64,000 bases of DNA, taken from positions 434,001 to 498,000 of the forward strand of contig NZ_KE150266.1 in the NCBI RefSeq assembly GCF_000411155.1. The letters run 5' to 3'. Shown here one piece after another: positions 1 through 8,496 of this stretch; position 1 is the first letter of the stretch; each line of letters begins with the position of its first letter. The notes under the pieces are model-generated. The model worked only from the letters and a program-made list of their open reading frames with translations, searched no databases and was not told the DNA's origin. The translations under genes were made by a program, and so were the position numbers. This DNA is from Gleimia europaea ACS-120-V-Col10b (GTDB taxonomy: Bacteria > Actinomycetota > Actinomycetes > Actinomycetales > Actinomycetaceae).

Positions 1-746
1 CCCGAGGTTGCTGAAATCGTGGCCACCAGCACCGCTAGCACCACCAGCCCAATCTGTGCGGGTAAACCTTGTCCGATGCCGAAGAGGATTTCAAGGCCGA
101 CATTTAGTTGCACCACACCAATACCAAGGGTGGTTGCGATACCGAATATTGTGCCCAGCACGGCCGCCCCATCAACCACGTGGCCAAGGGGTCCATTCAG
201 GCGGTCTTTGAAGATTGGAGACAGTGCTGAGCGCACGGCCAGAGGCAAGCCGCGGCGGTACGCGAAGTATCCCAGCGCAATGCCCATGAGGGCATACATG
301 GCCCATCCGGTAATGCCGTAGTGGAAAAGTGTCCACACGGTTGCCTGCCTTGCTGCTTCTATCGTTTGGCCTTCACCAACGGGAGGGTTCATGTACTGCG
401 CAACAGGTTCTGCAACCGCGAAAAACATGATGTCGGTACCAATACCAGCTGCAAAAAGCATCGAGGCCCATGCGAAGGCGGAGAACTCGGGTTTCGCGTT
501 GGGCGGGCCGAGTTTCACTTTGCCAAATCGAGAAATAGCCAATCCAATTACGAACACCACCATGACGGTTGCCATGAGAATGTAGAAAGGCCCGAACCAC
601 GTAGCGATCCGATCGACCACAACGGTCAATACGCTGCCCGCTGTAGCTGGCGAGATTACTGCCCACAGTGCGATCGCGATGATGCTAATTGCTGAGCCAG
701 CAAATACCGGCCAGTTAACCGGGATTCGCTCCGTCTTGGTACTCAC
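1..746 (-). CDS. BCCT family betaine/carnitine/choline transporter, 3' end outside window
   Basis: Translating the minus strand from a GTG at 746 gives an open frame that runs off the left edge (248 codons seen). A GGAGAG ribosome site lies just upstream of the GTG. The first hydrophobic segment (about residues 12-32) and the stretch FAWASMLFAAGIGTDIMFF with the following AEP match the conserved BCCT region (BetP has a very similar run after TM3). Members are secondary transporters for quaternary-ammonium solutes in the cytoplasmic membrane. The residue after the glycine-rich GIG is Thr-Asp rather than the Na+-coupled GMGIG pattern, so coupling ion and substrate cannot be told. It is divergent from the metal ABC operon. 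Only about the first half of a usual 500-650 residue protein is present. Confidence 0.85.
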   Translation of the reverse strand, partial: MSTKTERIPVNWPVFAGSAISIIAIALWAVISPATAGSVLTVVVDRIATWFGPFYILMATVMVVFVIGLAISRFGKVKLGPPNAKPEFSAFAWASMLFAAGIGTDIMFFAVAEPVAQYMNPPVGEGQTIEAARQATVWTLFHYGITGWAMYALMGIALGYFAYRRGLPLAVRSALSPIFKDRLNGPLGHVVDGAAVLGTIFGIATTLGIGVVQLNVGLEILFGIGQGLPAQIGLVVLAVLVATISATS

Positions 747-819
747 GTGCTCTCTCCAATTTGGTTTTCCTATTTGCGCCATCAGCGCCTTTGCGAATTG
801 TGACATGTTTTATGCCGCC

Positions 820-848
820 TTGCATTTTTCGGGCCGCCGAAATATTGT
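820..848 (+). promoter_or_regulatory. promoter and candidate metal operator of the Mn/Zn ABC operon
   Basis: A -35 like TTGCAT (820-825) and a -10 like TATTGT (843-848) are separated by 17 bases. The spacer is almost entirely an inverted repeat TTTCGG-GCCG-CCGAAA (827-842), well placed for a repressor. The expected transcription start falls at about 855, which is the A of the first ATG of the downstream gene, so the mRNA could be leaderless. Metal regulation is inferred from the operon's function. Confidence 0.45.
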
Positions 849-854
849 ATTTAC

Positions 855-1772
855 ATGACCGAAAGAAAAGAAAAGATGGCGGCGAAACTAGCTGCCCTTG
901 GCGCCGTTGTAGCGCTCTCCATTCCGTTGTCCGCATGCTCCCCAGAGGCACCCGAAGACTCAAAACCGCAGGTTCTGACCACATTCACAGTGATTGCAGA
1001 CATGGCTCAAAACGTCGCGGGCGAGCGTCTAGAAGTCAACTCCATCACCAAACCCGATGCGGAGATCCACGAGTACCAGCCAACCCCGGAAGACATCAAA
1101 CGAGCTGAGAACGCGGACCTGATCTTGAATAACGGCCTCGACCTCGAACGCTGGTTTGAGAAGTTTGTAGCCAACACCGACGCACAAACCGCAGTGCTTT
1201 CCGAAGGCATCACTCCGATCCCGATTTCCGAGGGGGACTATGCGGGCCACCCCAATCCACACGCATGGATGTCGCCTGCAGCTGGCGTGAAATATGTGGA
1301 GAATATCGTGAAAGCATTCAGCAAACTCGATCCTGAGGGTGCCGACTACTACGAAAAGAACGGCAAGGAATACGCCGCCAAGATCGAGGCGGTAGGTAAG
1401 CAGATGGAAGAAGAACTGCAAACCCTGGAGCCCGACCAGCGCGCACTGGTAACTTGCGAGGGAGCGTTCAGCTACCTTGCCCGGGACGCAGGTCTGCAAG
1501 AGAAGTACCTGTGGGCCGTAAATGCTGAGGGGGCGCTCACCCCCGCTCGCGTGGCTGATGTTGAGAATTTTGTTAGGACCAACAAAATCCCGTCCGTATT
1601 TTGCGAGTCCACGGTTGGCGACAAGATGAAGCCAATCGTGCAGGCTACCGGCACTGAGTACGGGGGTACTCTTTACGTTGACTCACTAACCGGCCCGGAC
1701 GGGGACGTGCCCACCTACCTCGACCTACTACGCTACGATGCCGAGCTAATCACGAAGGGACTCAGCAAGTGA
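855..1772 (+). CDS. Mn/Zn/Fe-type ABC transporter substrate-binding lipoprotein
   Basis: A 305-residue cluster A-I metal-binding protein (PsaA/MntC/SitA type). It has a charged n-region, a hydrophobic core and a lipobox LSAC with the lipidated Cys at 28. The four usual metal ligands are visible: His72 (IHEYQPTP), His136 (NPHAWMS), Glu202 (CEGAFSYL) and Asp276 (YVDSLTGPDG). The His-His-Glu-Asp set is typical of manganese-type binders; no long His-rich loop of zinc ZnuA proteins is seen. The start at 855 has no Shine-Dalgarno but suits a leaderless message; an alternative ATG at 876 follows a purine run. It overlaps the ATPase gene by four bases (GTGA). Confidence 0.92.
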   Translation: MTERKEKMAAKLAALGAVVALSIPLSACSPEAPEDSKPQVLTTFTVIADMAQNVAGERLEVNSITKPDAEIHEYQPTPEDIKRAENADLILNNGLDLERWFEKFVANTDAQTAVLSEGITPIPISEGDYAGHPNPHAWMSPAAGVKYVENIVKAFSKLDPEGADYYEKNGKEYAAKIEAVGKQMEEELQTLEPDQRALVTCEGAFSYLARDAGLQEKYLWAVNAEGALTPARVADVENFVRTNKIPSVFCESTVGDKMKPIVQATGTEYGGTLYVDSLTGPDGDVPTYLDLLRYDAELITKGLSK

Positions 1773-2536
1773 CAATGACAGCAATGCAGGTGGAACAAAG
1801 CACGCCTTCGGCCGAGCCGGGCGCTGCCCTCACCATCCGCGATTTGCATGTCTCATACGGTAAGGTTCACGCCCTCACCGGCGTGGATCTTGCCGTAAGG
1901 CAGGGCACGATCATGGCGGTTGTAGGCATGAACGGTTCGGGCAAATCCACCCTCTTCAACTCAATCATGGGGCTCGTACCCACCAAATCCGGCGAAATCC
2001 GCGTATGCGGAACCAGTAGTTACGACGCGCGCCGCGCCGGCCTCATCGGCTACGTGCCCCAAAATGACGGTATCGACAAGGACTTTCCGATTACCGTTGC
2101 CGAAGTTGTAATGATGGGCCGTTACGGAAAAATGAACTGGCGTAGAAAAGCGCGCCCATCCGACGTAAAGGCCGTTGCGGACGCGCTCGAAATTGTGGGG
2201 CTTACCGACCTAGCCGAGCGCCCCATTGGAGCACTTTCCGGCGGGCAACGCAAGCGTGCGTTCGTGGCGCGAGCGGTGGCGCAGGGCGCGCGCGTCATCC
2301 TCCTTGACGAGCCCTTTGCTGGCGTTGACTACACTAGCGAAGCCCTCATAACCGACCTGCTTAAGCAGTTGGCCGGGGCGGACACCACCCTACTGATTTC
2401 CACTCACGACCTCGCCTCGATCCACAAATTCGCTGACGAGGTAGCTCTGCTTAACCGAAAGATTTACACCGTAGACACTCCCGAGCGCGCCCTCGTGGAA
2501 GAAAATCTGATTCACGTATTTAGCGAGATCAAATGA
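1769..2536 (+). CDS. metal ABC transporter ATP-binding protein
   Basis: A 255-residue ABC ATPase with Walker A GMNGSGKST (53-61), signature LSGGQRKR, Walker B VILLDEPFAGVD and a switch histidine (STHDLAS). It energises the metal importer whose other parts flank it. The GTG start at 1769 overlaps the stop of the lipoprotein gene, with a second ATG two codons later; the 3' end overlaps the permease start as ATGA. This tight coupling supports one translational unit. Confidence 0.93.
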   Translation: MTMTAMQVEQSTPSAEPGAALTIRDLHVSYGKVHALTGVDLAVRQGTIMAVVGMNGSGKSTLFNSIMGLVPTKSGEIRVCGTSSYDARRAGLIGYVPQNDGIDKDFPITVAEVVMMGRYGKMNWRRKARPSDVKAVADALEIVGLTDLAERPIGALSGGQRKRAFVARAVAQGARVILLDEPFAGVDYTSEALITDLLKQLAGADTTLLISTHDLASIHKFADEVALLNRKIYTVDTPERALVEENLIHVFSEIK

Positions 2537-3414
2537 GCATTAGCACCTGGCTGTGGCTGACTTTTGGCGAAATGTGGACGCACCCGTTCATGGTTCGCGG
2601 ATTCGCGGTGACACTTCTGGCCGCTATGGTTTGCGCATTGATGTCTTGCTGGCTGGTCCTGGTGGGCTGGTCTCTGATGGGCGACGCACTCTCCCACGCC
2701 GTGGTTCCTGGCATCGTCGTTGCTTACATCATCGGTATTCCATTCTCGCTGGGCGCCTTCCTTGCCGCACTTGCGTGCGTTGGCCTAATTGGCGCTTTGA
2801 AACACACATCAAAGATCAAAGAAGACACGGCTATGGGCGTTGTTTTCACCACTATGCTGGCGTTGGGGCTAACGCTGATATCCGTATTCCCCAGCCACAT
2901 AGACTTACAACACATCATGTTTGGCGACCTGCTTGGCATCACAAATGAGGACATGTTGCAGGTGCTGATTCTAGCGCCCCTGGCCGGCATCACCGTGTGG
3001 CTGAAGCGCCGTGACCTAACTCTATTCGCGTTCGATCCGGCGCACGCATCCACAATCGGCCTGTCCACCAAGCGACTTTCCGCTCTCTTGCTTTCTTGCC
3101 TTGCCATCACGGTTGTGGTTGCTATGCAGGCGGTAGGCATGATCTTAATCGTGGCATTGCTGATCATTCCGGGCGCTACCGCATTCTTGCTAACCAACAA
3201 TTTCCGCACCCAACTGTGGGTATCGCCCCTCGTTTCGGCGGCGTGCGTGACCGTGGGAATTTACCTTTCCTACTGGTTCAATATGGCGTCGGGCGCAACC
3301 GTTGTAACCGTGTCCGGCCTGGTATTCGCAATGGTGTACGCCTGGTCCACGCTGCGTGCCAAGGCCTCGCTACGCGAAGAAACCAATTCAACGCCCGAGG
3401 CCGTCGCCGCGTAG
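2533..3414 (+). CDS. metal ABC transporter permease (ABC-3 family)
   Basis: A 293-residue, very hydrophobic protein with seven to nine membrane segments. The run SWSLMGDALSHAVVPGIV-like region (LVGWSLMGDALSHAVVPG) and the later GMILIVALLIIPGATAFLL are hallmarks of the ZnuB/MntB/SitC family. It forms the membrane channel of the importer. A short charged tail (REETNSTPEAVAA) ends the protein. It closes the three-gene operon and converges on the gabD-like gene; a hairpin lies between them. Confidence 0.92.
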   Translation: MSISTWLWLTFGEMWTHPFMVRGFAVTLLAAMVCALMSCWLVLVGWSLMGDALSHAVVPGIVVAYIIGIPFSLGAFLAALACVGLIGALKHTSKIKEDTAMGVVFTTMLALGLTLISVFPSHIDLQHIMFGDLLGITNEDMLQVLILAPLAGITVWLKRRDLTLFAFDPAHASTIGLSTKRLSALLLSCLAITVVVAMQAVGMILIVALLIIPGATAFLLTNNFRTQLWVSPLVSAACVTVGIYLSYWFNMASGATVVTVSGLVFAMVYAWSTLRAKASLREETNSTPEAVAA

Positions 3415-3536
3415 TTTCACGCAGGACGAGCTCCCGGTAGCCTTTAGATCCGCCACACCGGTTGTGCCAGGGCGTAGCGATCATAAAAGAGCCTCGCGCT
3501 AGCACTGAGGGCAAGCGAAAACTAGATACGCACATT

Positions 3537-3566
3537 GAGGGCGCCCGCAACGTAGCGGACGCCCTC
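3537..3566. terminator. hairpin between convergent metal-permease and aldehyde dehydrogenase genes
   Basis: GAGGGCG (3537-3543) pairs with CGCCCTC (3560-3566) and CCGC (3545-3548) with GCGG (3555-3558), with one internal mismatch. No clear T-run follows on either strand, so it may act as a weak or bidirectional terminator. Confidence 0.5.
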
Positions 3567-3594
3567 GTTACTAGCTTAACGGCCAGCTATCTAG

Positions 3595-5061
3595 CTAGGC
3601 GCGCGGGGTGCCAAGGTAAATCGTTTCGAGGTACTCCTCGATTCCCTCAACACCGCCCTCACGACCAAGTCCGGAGGCTTTCACTCCCCCGAAGGGCGCA
3701 GCCGCATTCGAGATCGTGCCAGAGTTTACGCCAATCATTCCCACCTCAAGCTCTTCACCCAGGCGGATGATGCGTTGCATGTCGCGAGTGTAAACGTAGC
3801 CGGCCAGTCCGTACTGGGACCTGTTGGCCAGTTCCAGCACCTCCTCCTCGCTCGCAAACGAATAGACGGGTGCAACCGGGCCGAACACCTCTTCTTCGAG
3901 CAGCGGGTTGTCGGCCCCCTCCACCGTGAGAACTGTGGGCGGGAAGAAGAATCCGGGCTGATCCAAGCGCTTGCCCCCAACCTCAATTTTCGCGCCGGCG
4001 GCAACGGAGCGTTCCACGAGCTCCTCGACCGACGCCAACTGCCTTGCCGACACGATCGGCCCCACATCCACACCATCTTCCATACCGTTACCAACCACCA
4101 TTTTGCTCATTCCGGCGGCAAACTTTTCGGTGAACTCTTGGGCCACCGACTCGTGTACGTAGAAGCGCGAAGCCGCGTTGCAGGCCTCCCCCATGTTGCG
4201 CATCTTTGTGGCAAGTGCGGCCTCTACAGCCAGGTCAAGGTCAGCATCTTCGAACACGATGAAGGGAGCCAGGCCACCCAGCTCCATAGAGGTTCGCAGA
4301 ACGTTTTGCGCAGCTTCGCGAAGCAGTGCCCGTCCAACTTGGGTGGAGCCGGTGAATGACAGCTTACGCAGGCGCGGATCGCTAATCATCGGGCCGGTCA
4401 TCGCCGGCGTAGACGAGGTTGGAACAATGTTTACCACGCCCTTAGGCACACCTACCTCCTCCAGCACGCGCACAAACAGGAGCGAGGTCAGTGGCGTAGC
4501 CTCTGCCGGTTTCAAGATCGTGGTGCACCCTGCGGCAAGTGCCGGCGCCACCTTGCGAGTGGCCATCGCGAGCGGGAAGTTCCACGGCGTCACCAGTAGG
4601 CACGGGCCCACCGGGCGCTTTATCGTGACAACTTGAATGTTACCCTCCGGCGTTGGGTAGTAGTTGCCCATAGTGCGCGTAGCACCCTCGGCGAACCAAC
4701 GAAGGAACTCCGCACCGTAGGTGACCTCGCCATACGCCTGATCAAGCGGCTTGCCCATTTCTGCCGTCATGACGGAAGCGAAGTCATCTTTCAATTCGGT
4801 TACGCGGTCAAACGCATCCCACAAAATCTGAGCGCGCTTTCGCGAAGGGGTGCGCGCCCATTCCCGTTGGGCTGCAACCGCAGCGTCGAGCGCCGCCATG
4901 CCATCTTCAGGAGTTGCAGAAGCCACGTCGGCAAGCTTTTCTTCAGTAGCCGGGTTAATAACGGTGAAAGTCTGGCCACTGGAAGAGTCTTTCCACTGCC
5001 CATTTACGTACAGTTGGGTTGGGATTCTTCCAATCACTTCGTTGACCTTAATATTCGCCAC
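3595..5061 (-). CDS. gabD: NAD(P)-dependent succinate-semialdehyde dehydrogenase-like protein
   Basis: A 488-residue aldehyde dehydrogenase with the oxyanion Asn (TPWN, 161), general base Glu260 (MELGG) and nucleophile Cys294 (GEACNAASRF). The sequence is closest in style to the GabD branch. The GTG start at 5061 follows AAAGGAG at good spacing. It is divergent from the HpaG-RraA fusion and shares its operator motif, so it probably oxidises the succinic semialdehyde released by the aldolase step of homoprotocatechuate breakdown to succinate. The exact substrate is inference. Confidence 0.8.
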   Translation of the reverse strand: MANIKVNEVIGRIPTQLYVNGQWKDSSSGQTFTVINPATEEKLADVASATPEDGMAALDAAVAAQREWARTPSRKRAQILWDAFDRVTELKDDFASVMTAEMGKPLDQAYGEVTYGAEFLRWFAEGATRTMGNYYPTPEGNIQVVTIKRPVGPCLLVTPWNFPLAMATRKVAPALAAGCTTILKPAEATPLTSLLFVRVLEEVGVPKGVVNIVPTSSTPAMTGPMISDPRLRKLSFTGSTQVGRALLREAAQNVLRTSMELGGLAPFIVFEDADLDLAVEAALATKMRNMGEACNAASRFYVHESVAQEFTEKFAAGMSKMVVGNGMEDGVDVGPIVSARQLASVEELVERSVAAGAKIEVGGKRLDQPGFFFPPTVLTVEGADNPLLEEEVFGPVAPVYSFASEEEVLELANRSQYGLAGYVYTRDMQRIIRLGEELEVGMIGVNSGTISNAAAPFGGVKASGLGREGGVEGIEEYLETIYLGTPRA

Positions 5062-5165
5062 GGGTAGCTCCTTTGCTCTTGTTTCCCCACTTTGGAATTT
5101 GTGAGCCGAGTGGGTAACGCCCTGTTTTACGGCTTGGTTTTCAGCGAACTGAAACCAACATTAAA

Positions 5166-5183
5166 ATCATATACGGTTTTGTG
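5166..5183. promoter_or_regulatory. candidate operator, gabD side
   Basis: ATCATATACGGTTTTGTG here matches the operator-like ATCATATACGATATCGTA at 5268-5285 in 14 of 18 positions. The two lie about 102 bases apart in the divergent region, close to an integral number of helical turns, as expected for looping by one regulator. Confidence 0.5.
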
Positions 5184-5229
5184 TAGAGTTCCGACTATTT
5201 GTCAAAATCTCTCAAAATCAGAAAAGCTA

Positions 5230-5285
5230 TTGACGTACATCACATCTTGGCGTACTGTTTCGCGTAGATCATATACGATATCGTA
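5230..5285 (+). promoter_or_regulatory. hpaG-fusion promoter with palindromic operator
   Basis: TTGACG (5230-5235), a 17-base spacer and TACTGT (5253-5258) form a plausible promoter. Just downstream, TACGATATCGTA (5274-5285) is a perfect 12-bp palindrome placed where a bound repressor would block initiation. The same core recurs before the MHS transporter (10645-10658). Confidence 0.6.
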
Positions 5286-5356
5286 AGCGCTGACTGAAAG
5301 GGGCAACGAGGCCCCTAGTGGACAGCCGCTGGAAAGCAGTAAGAAGGTTTCATTTC

Positions 5357-6850
5357 ATGGACATTATTACTCAAACACTTGGAAAGCGACCGGGAAAGAT
5401 TTTTGCCGTCCACCTTTCCTACAAGTCACGCGCCGACCAGCGTGGTCGAACCCCAAAACACCCCTCCTATTTCTTCAAAGCACCGTCCTCGCTTACCGGT
5501 TCAGACGTCGTTGTGCGTCCGGAAGGCACTGAACTTCTTGGTTTTGAGGGTGAGGTTGCGGCTGTGATCGGTAAAGAAGCCCGCAACGTAAGCGTTGAGG
5601 ACGCCTGGAGCCACGTCGGTTGGATCACCGCCTCCAATGACCTTGGCCTGCATGACATGCGTTATGCAGACAAGGGCTCCAACGTGCGTTCCAAGTCCGG
5701 CGACGGATACACACCGGTTGGGCCCACCCTGCTCGATGCACGCGAGCTGAGCGAAGACCGCATCGGGGTACGCACGTGGCTAGATGGCCAACTGGTGTCG
5801 GATGATTCCACCTCCGGCATGCTTTTCTCTATCTCCACGATGGTTGCTGACCTTTCGCGCCTCCTTACCCTAGAAGAGGGCGATGTTATCCTCACTGGCG
5901 TTCCAGCTGGCGCATCTGTTGCCGAGCCCGGCCAGGTGATCGAAGTTGAAGTGTTTGACCTGGACCGCCCCGAAGTAACCACCGGCAAGCTCCGCACCGA
6001 AGTGAAGTCTGGCCCTGCGCTGGCCGCTGTGGGCAACCCACCCAAGGTTGATGACAAGCAGCGCTCTGATGCGTGGGGCTACCCCGTTGGCGAAGAAGCT
6101 GAGAAGGTCGCACAGACCGCGCCTTTGGACTCGCAGCTTCGCGCCCGCCTCGAAAATGTTGCGGTAGCTACCCTTTCGGTACAGCTGCGCTCGCGCGGCT
6201 TCAACGAGGTCTCATTCGACGGCGTTGCGCCACTAAGGCCCGGCATGAAAATCGTTGGCACCGCCCGCACGTTGCGCTACCTGCCCTACCGCAAGGACCT
6301 ATTCGACAAGATGGGCGGCGGCTTCAACCATCAGAAGCAGGCAATCGACTCGGTGGGCGAAGGCGAAGTACTGGTCATGGAGGCACGCCGCGACAACACT
6401 GCGGGCACGCTTGGCGACATCCTCGCCCTGCGCGCCAAGATGCGCGGAGCAGCCGGTGTTATCACCGACGGCTCGGTACGAGACGCGGCAGCCGTAGCAG
6501 ACGTTGGCATTCCCGTGTTCTGCGGCGGACAGCACCCGGCTGTCCTCGGACGCCGTCACGTCCCCTACGAGCACGACGTGACCATCTCGTGCGGCGGCGC
6601 AACCGTCATGGTTGGCGACGTGATCGTTGCAGATGACGACGGCGCGATAGTGATTCCCCGCCCCCTAGTAGAAGAGGTTGTTGCGGCGGCGGAAGACCAA
6701 GAACGCCGCGAAACGTTCATCGCCGAGATGGTTGCCGAGGGCGCCAGTGTTGATGGCCTCTACCCCATCAAGAAACCCGAATGGAAGACGCGCTACGAGC
6801 AATGGCTACGGGAAAACCCGCTCCCCTCCTCGCTTCGCGGGTCAAACTAA
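5357..6850 (+). CDS. HpaG-like FAH hydrolase/decarboxylase fused to RraA-family aldolase domain
   Basis: A 497-residue two-domain protein. Residues about 10-205 form a fumarylacetoacetate-hydrolase fold with metal ligands Glu64, Glu66 and Asp95, as in 5-oxopent-3-ene-1,2,5-tricarboxylate decarboxylase (HpaG). Residues about 255-460 form an RraA-like domain with VITDGSVRD (Arg375, Asp376), the motif of class II pyruvate aldolases such as HMG aldolase, and VADDDGAIVIP. The start is the ATG at 5357, with AAGAAGG nine bases upstream; an in-frame GTG at 5318 has poorer signals. No hpaI aldolase gene is nearby, so the RraA half could supply the pyruvate-forming cleavage; this is inference. hpaE follows after 23 bases. 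Confidence 0.82.
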   Translation: MDIITQTLGKRPGKIFAVHLSYKSRADQRGRTPKHPSYFFKAPSSLTGSDVVVRPEGTELLGFEGEVAAVIGKEARNVSVEDAWSHVGWITASNDLGLHDMRYADKGSNVRSKSGDGYTPVGPTLLDARELSEDRIGVRTWLDGQLVSDDSTSGMLFSISTMVADLSRLLTLEEGDVILTGVPAGASVAEPGQVIEVEVFDLDRPEVTTGKLRTEVKSGPALAAVGNPPKVDDKQRSDAWGYPVGEEAEKVAQTAPLDSQLRARLENVAVATLSVQLRSRGFNEVSFDGVAPLRPGMKIVGTARTLRYLPYRKDLFDKMGGGFNHQKQAIDSVGEGEVLVMEARRDNTAGTLGDILALRAKMRGAAGVITDGSVRDAAAVADVGIPVFCGGQHPAVLGRRHVPYEHDVTISCGGATVMVGDVIVADDDGAIVIPRPLVEEVVAAAEDQERRETFIAEMVAEGASVDGLYPIKKPEWKTRYEQWLRENPLPSSLRGSN

Positions 6851-6873
6851 CCGCTCACGTTCAAAGGAGAAAT

Positions 6874-8406
6874 ATGACGAAGCGTCCAGCAAACCTACCC
6901 GAGCGCATTCAGCACTACATTGATGGCCAAAACGTCGACTCTGTGAGCGGCGAAACCTTCGACGTAATCGAACCCACCACCAACGAGGCCTACATCAAGT
7001 GCGCGTCTGGCGACAAGGCAGACGTGGACCTCGCTGCGGCAGCGGCCCGCAAGGCGTTCGATGAGGGAGAATGGCCGCGCATGCTACCGCGCCAGCGCGC
7101 CCAGGTGCTCTACCGCATTGCCGATGAGGTTTCCAAGCTGAACGAAGAGCTCGGCGCTATCGAGTCATTCGACTCCGGCCTCCCCATCCGCCAAGCAAAG
7201 GGTCAGGCCAACCGAGCGGCAGAGAACTTCCGCTTCTTTGCCGACCTGATCGTTGCCCAGCATGACAACGCATTCAAGATGCCGGGCCGCCAGATCAACT
7301 ATGTGAACCGTAAGCCCAAAGGCGTTGCCGGCCTCATTACGCCATGGAACACGCCGTTCATGCAGGAGTCGTGGAAGCTCGCCCCGGCATTAGCCTCCGG
7401 TTGTACCGTCATCTTGAAACCCGCTGAGTTTACCCCAACCTCAGCTTCGCTCTGGCCCGGAATCTTTGAGCGCGCCGGCCTTCCCAAGGGCGTTTGCAAT
7501 ATTGTGCATGGCTTTGGGGGAACCGCTGGCGACTCCCTGGTGAAGCACCCCGATGTAAACCTCATTTCGTTTACCGGCGAGGTTGGCACCGGCAAGATCA
7601 TTTACGGCAACTGTGCACCCAATATGAAGTCCATGTCCATGGAGCTGGGTGGTAAGTCTCCCGCCGTAATCTTTGCAGATGCAGATTTCGAGGCCGCCCT
7701 CGACTCGACGCTATTTGGCGTTTACTCGCTGAACGGTGAGCGCTGCACCGCTTCGTCACGAATCCTCGTTGAGCGCCCGATTTACGACAAGTTCGTGGAG
7801 GCTTACGCGCAGCGCGCCAAGAAGGTTGTTGTGGGCGACCCGGCAGATCCGACCACCGAGATCGGCGCACTGGTACACCCCGAGCACTACGACAAGGTCA
7901 TGAGCTACATCGAGATCGGCAAGAGCGAAGCCCGCCTGATTGCCGGTGGTAAGCGTCCCGAGGGCCTCGACAAAGGCAACTACGTTGAGGCAACCGCGTT
8001 TGCGGACGTTCCACGTGACGCCCGTATCTTCCAGGAGGAGATTTTTGGCCCCGTCGTTGCGATCACGCCATTCGACACGGAAGAAGAAGCCTTGGAGCTC
8101 GCCAACGGCGTGGAATATGGCCTCGCCGCATACGTTTGGACCAAGGACGTGACCCGCGCGCACAACTTCGCGCACGGCATTGAATCTGGCATGGTCTGGA
8201 TTAACTCGCACAATGTTCGTGACCTGCGCACCCCATTTGGTGGCGTAAAGTCTTCCGGCCTCGGCCAGGAAGGCGGCTATCGTTCGCTGGACTTCTACTC
8301 GGATCAGCAGGCCATTCACCTCACCCTCGGTGACGTGCACACCACCCGATTTGGCGCAACGGGATACGCCGACAACGACCTCGGTCTAGGCGGCCCCAGC
8401 GCATAG
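6874..8406 (+). CDS. hpaE: 5-carboxymethyl-2-hydroxymuconate semialdehyde dehydrogenase
   Basis: A 510-residue aldehyde dehydrogenase with TPWN (oxyanion Asn), general base Glu257 (MELGGKSP) and Cys291 in LNGERCTASSR, a signature seen in HpaE-type enzymes. The ATG at 6874 is preceded by AAAGGAGA; an in-frame ATG inside the upstream gene (6781) lacks such a site. It would oxidise the ring-fission semialdehyde made by the dioxygenase encoded next. The neighbours on both sides belong to the same pathway, which makes this assignment firmer than for an isolated ALDH. Confidence 0.85.
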   Translation: MTKRPANLPERIQHYIDGQNVDSVSGETFDVIEPTTNEAYIKCASGDKADVDLAAAAARKAFDEGEWPRMLPRQRAQVLYRIADEVSKLNEELGAIESFDSGLPIRQAKGQANRAAENFRFFADLIVAQHDNAFKMPGRQINYVNRKPKGVAGLITPWNTPFMQESWKLAPALASGCTVILKPAEFTPTSASLWPGIFERAGLPKGVCNIVHGFGGTAGDSLVKHPDVNLISFTGEVGTGKIIYGNCAPNMKSMSMELGGKSPAVIFADADFEAALDSTLFGVYSLNGERCTASSRILVERPIYDKFVEAYAQRAKKVVVGDPADPTTEIGALVHPEHYDKVMSYIEIGKSEARLIAGGKRPEGLDKGNYVEATAFADVPRDARIFQEEIFGPVVAITPFDTEEEALELANGVEYGLAAYVWTKDVTRAHNFAHGIESGMVWINSHNVRDLRTPFGGVKSSGLGQEGGYRSLDFYSDQQAIHLTLGDVHTTRFGATGYADNDLGLGGPSA

Positions 8407-8411
8407 TAGCC

Positions 8412-8447
8412 TGCTTTGCCGGTCTTCAAGCCGGGGCCGGCAAAGCA
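8412..8447 (+). other. hairpin between hpaE and hpaD
   Basis: TGCTTTGCCGG (8412-8422) and CCGGCAAAGCA (8437-8447) form a perfect 11-bp stem. No T-run follows, so it may be an mRNA processing or stability element, or a weak attenuator that lowers or uncouples hpaD expression. The hpaD ribosome site lies about 30 bases downstream. Confidence 0.5.
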
Positions 8448-8496
8448 TATTTCAATGGTGAAACCCCTAACCACCCCGTAGCCAAAGGAGTCTAAC

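Noticed and set aside
6781..6873. Longer hpaE start inside the upstream gene
   Set aside because: The ATG at 6874 has a clear AAAGGAGA site and homology begins there.
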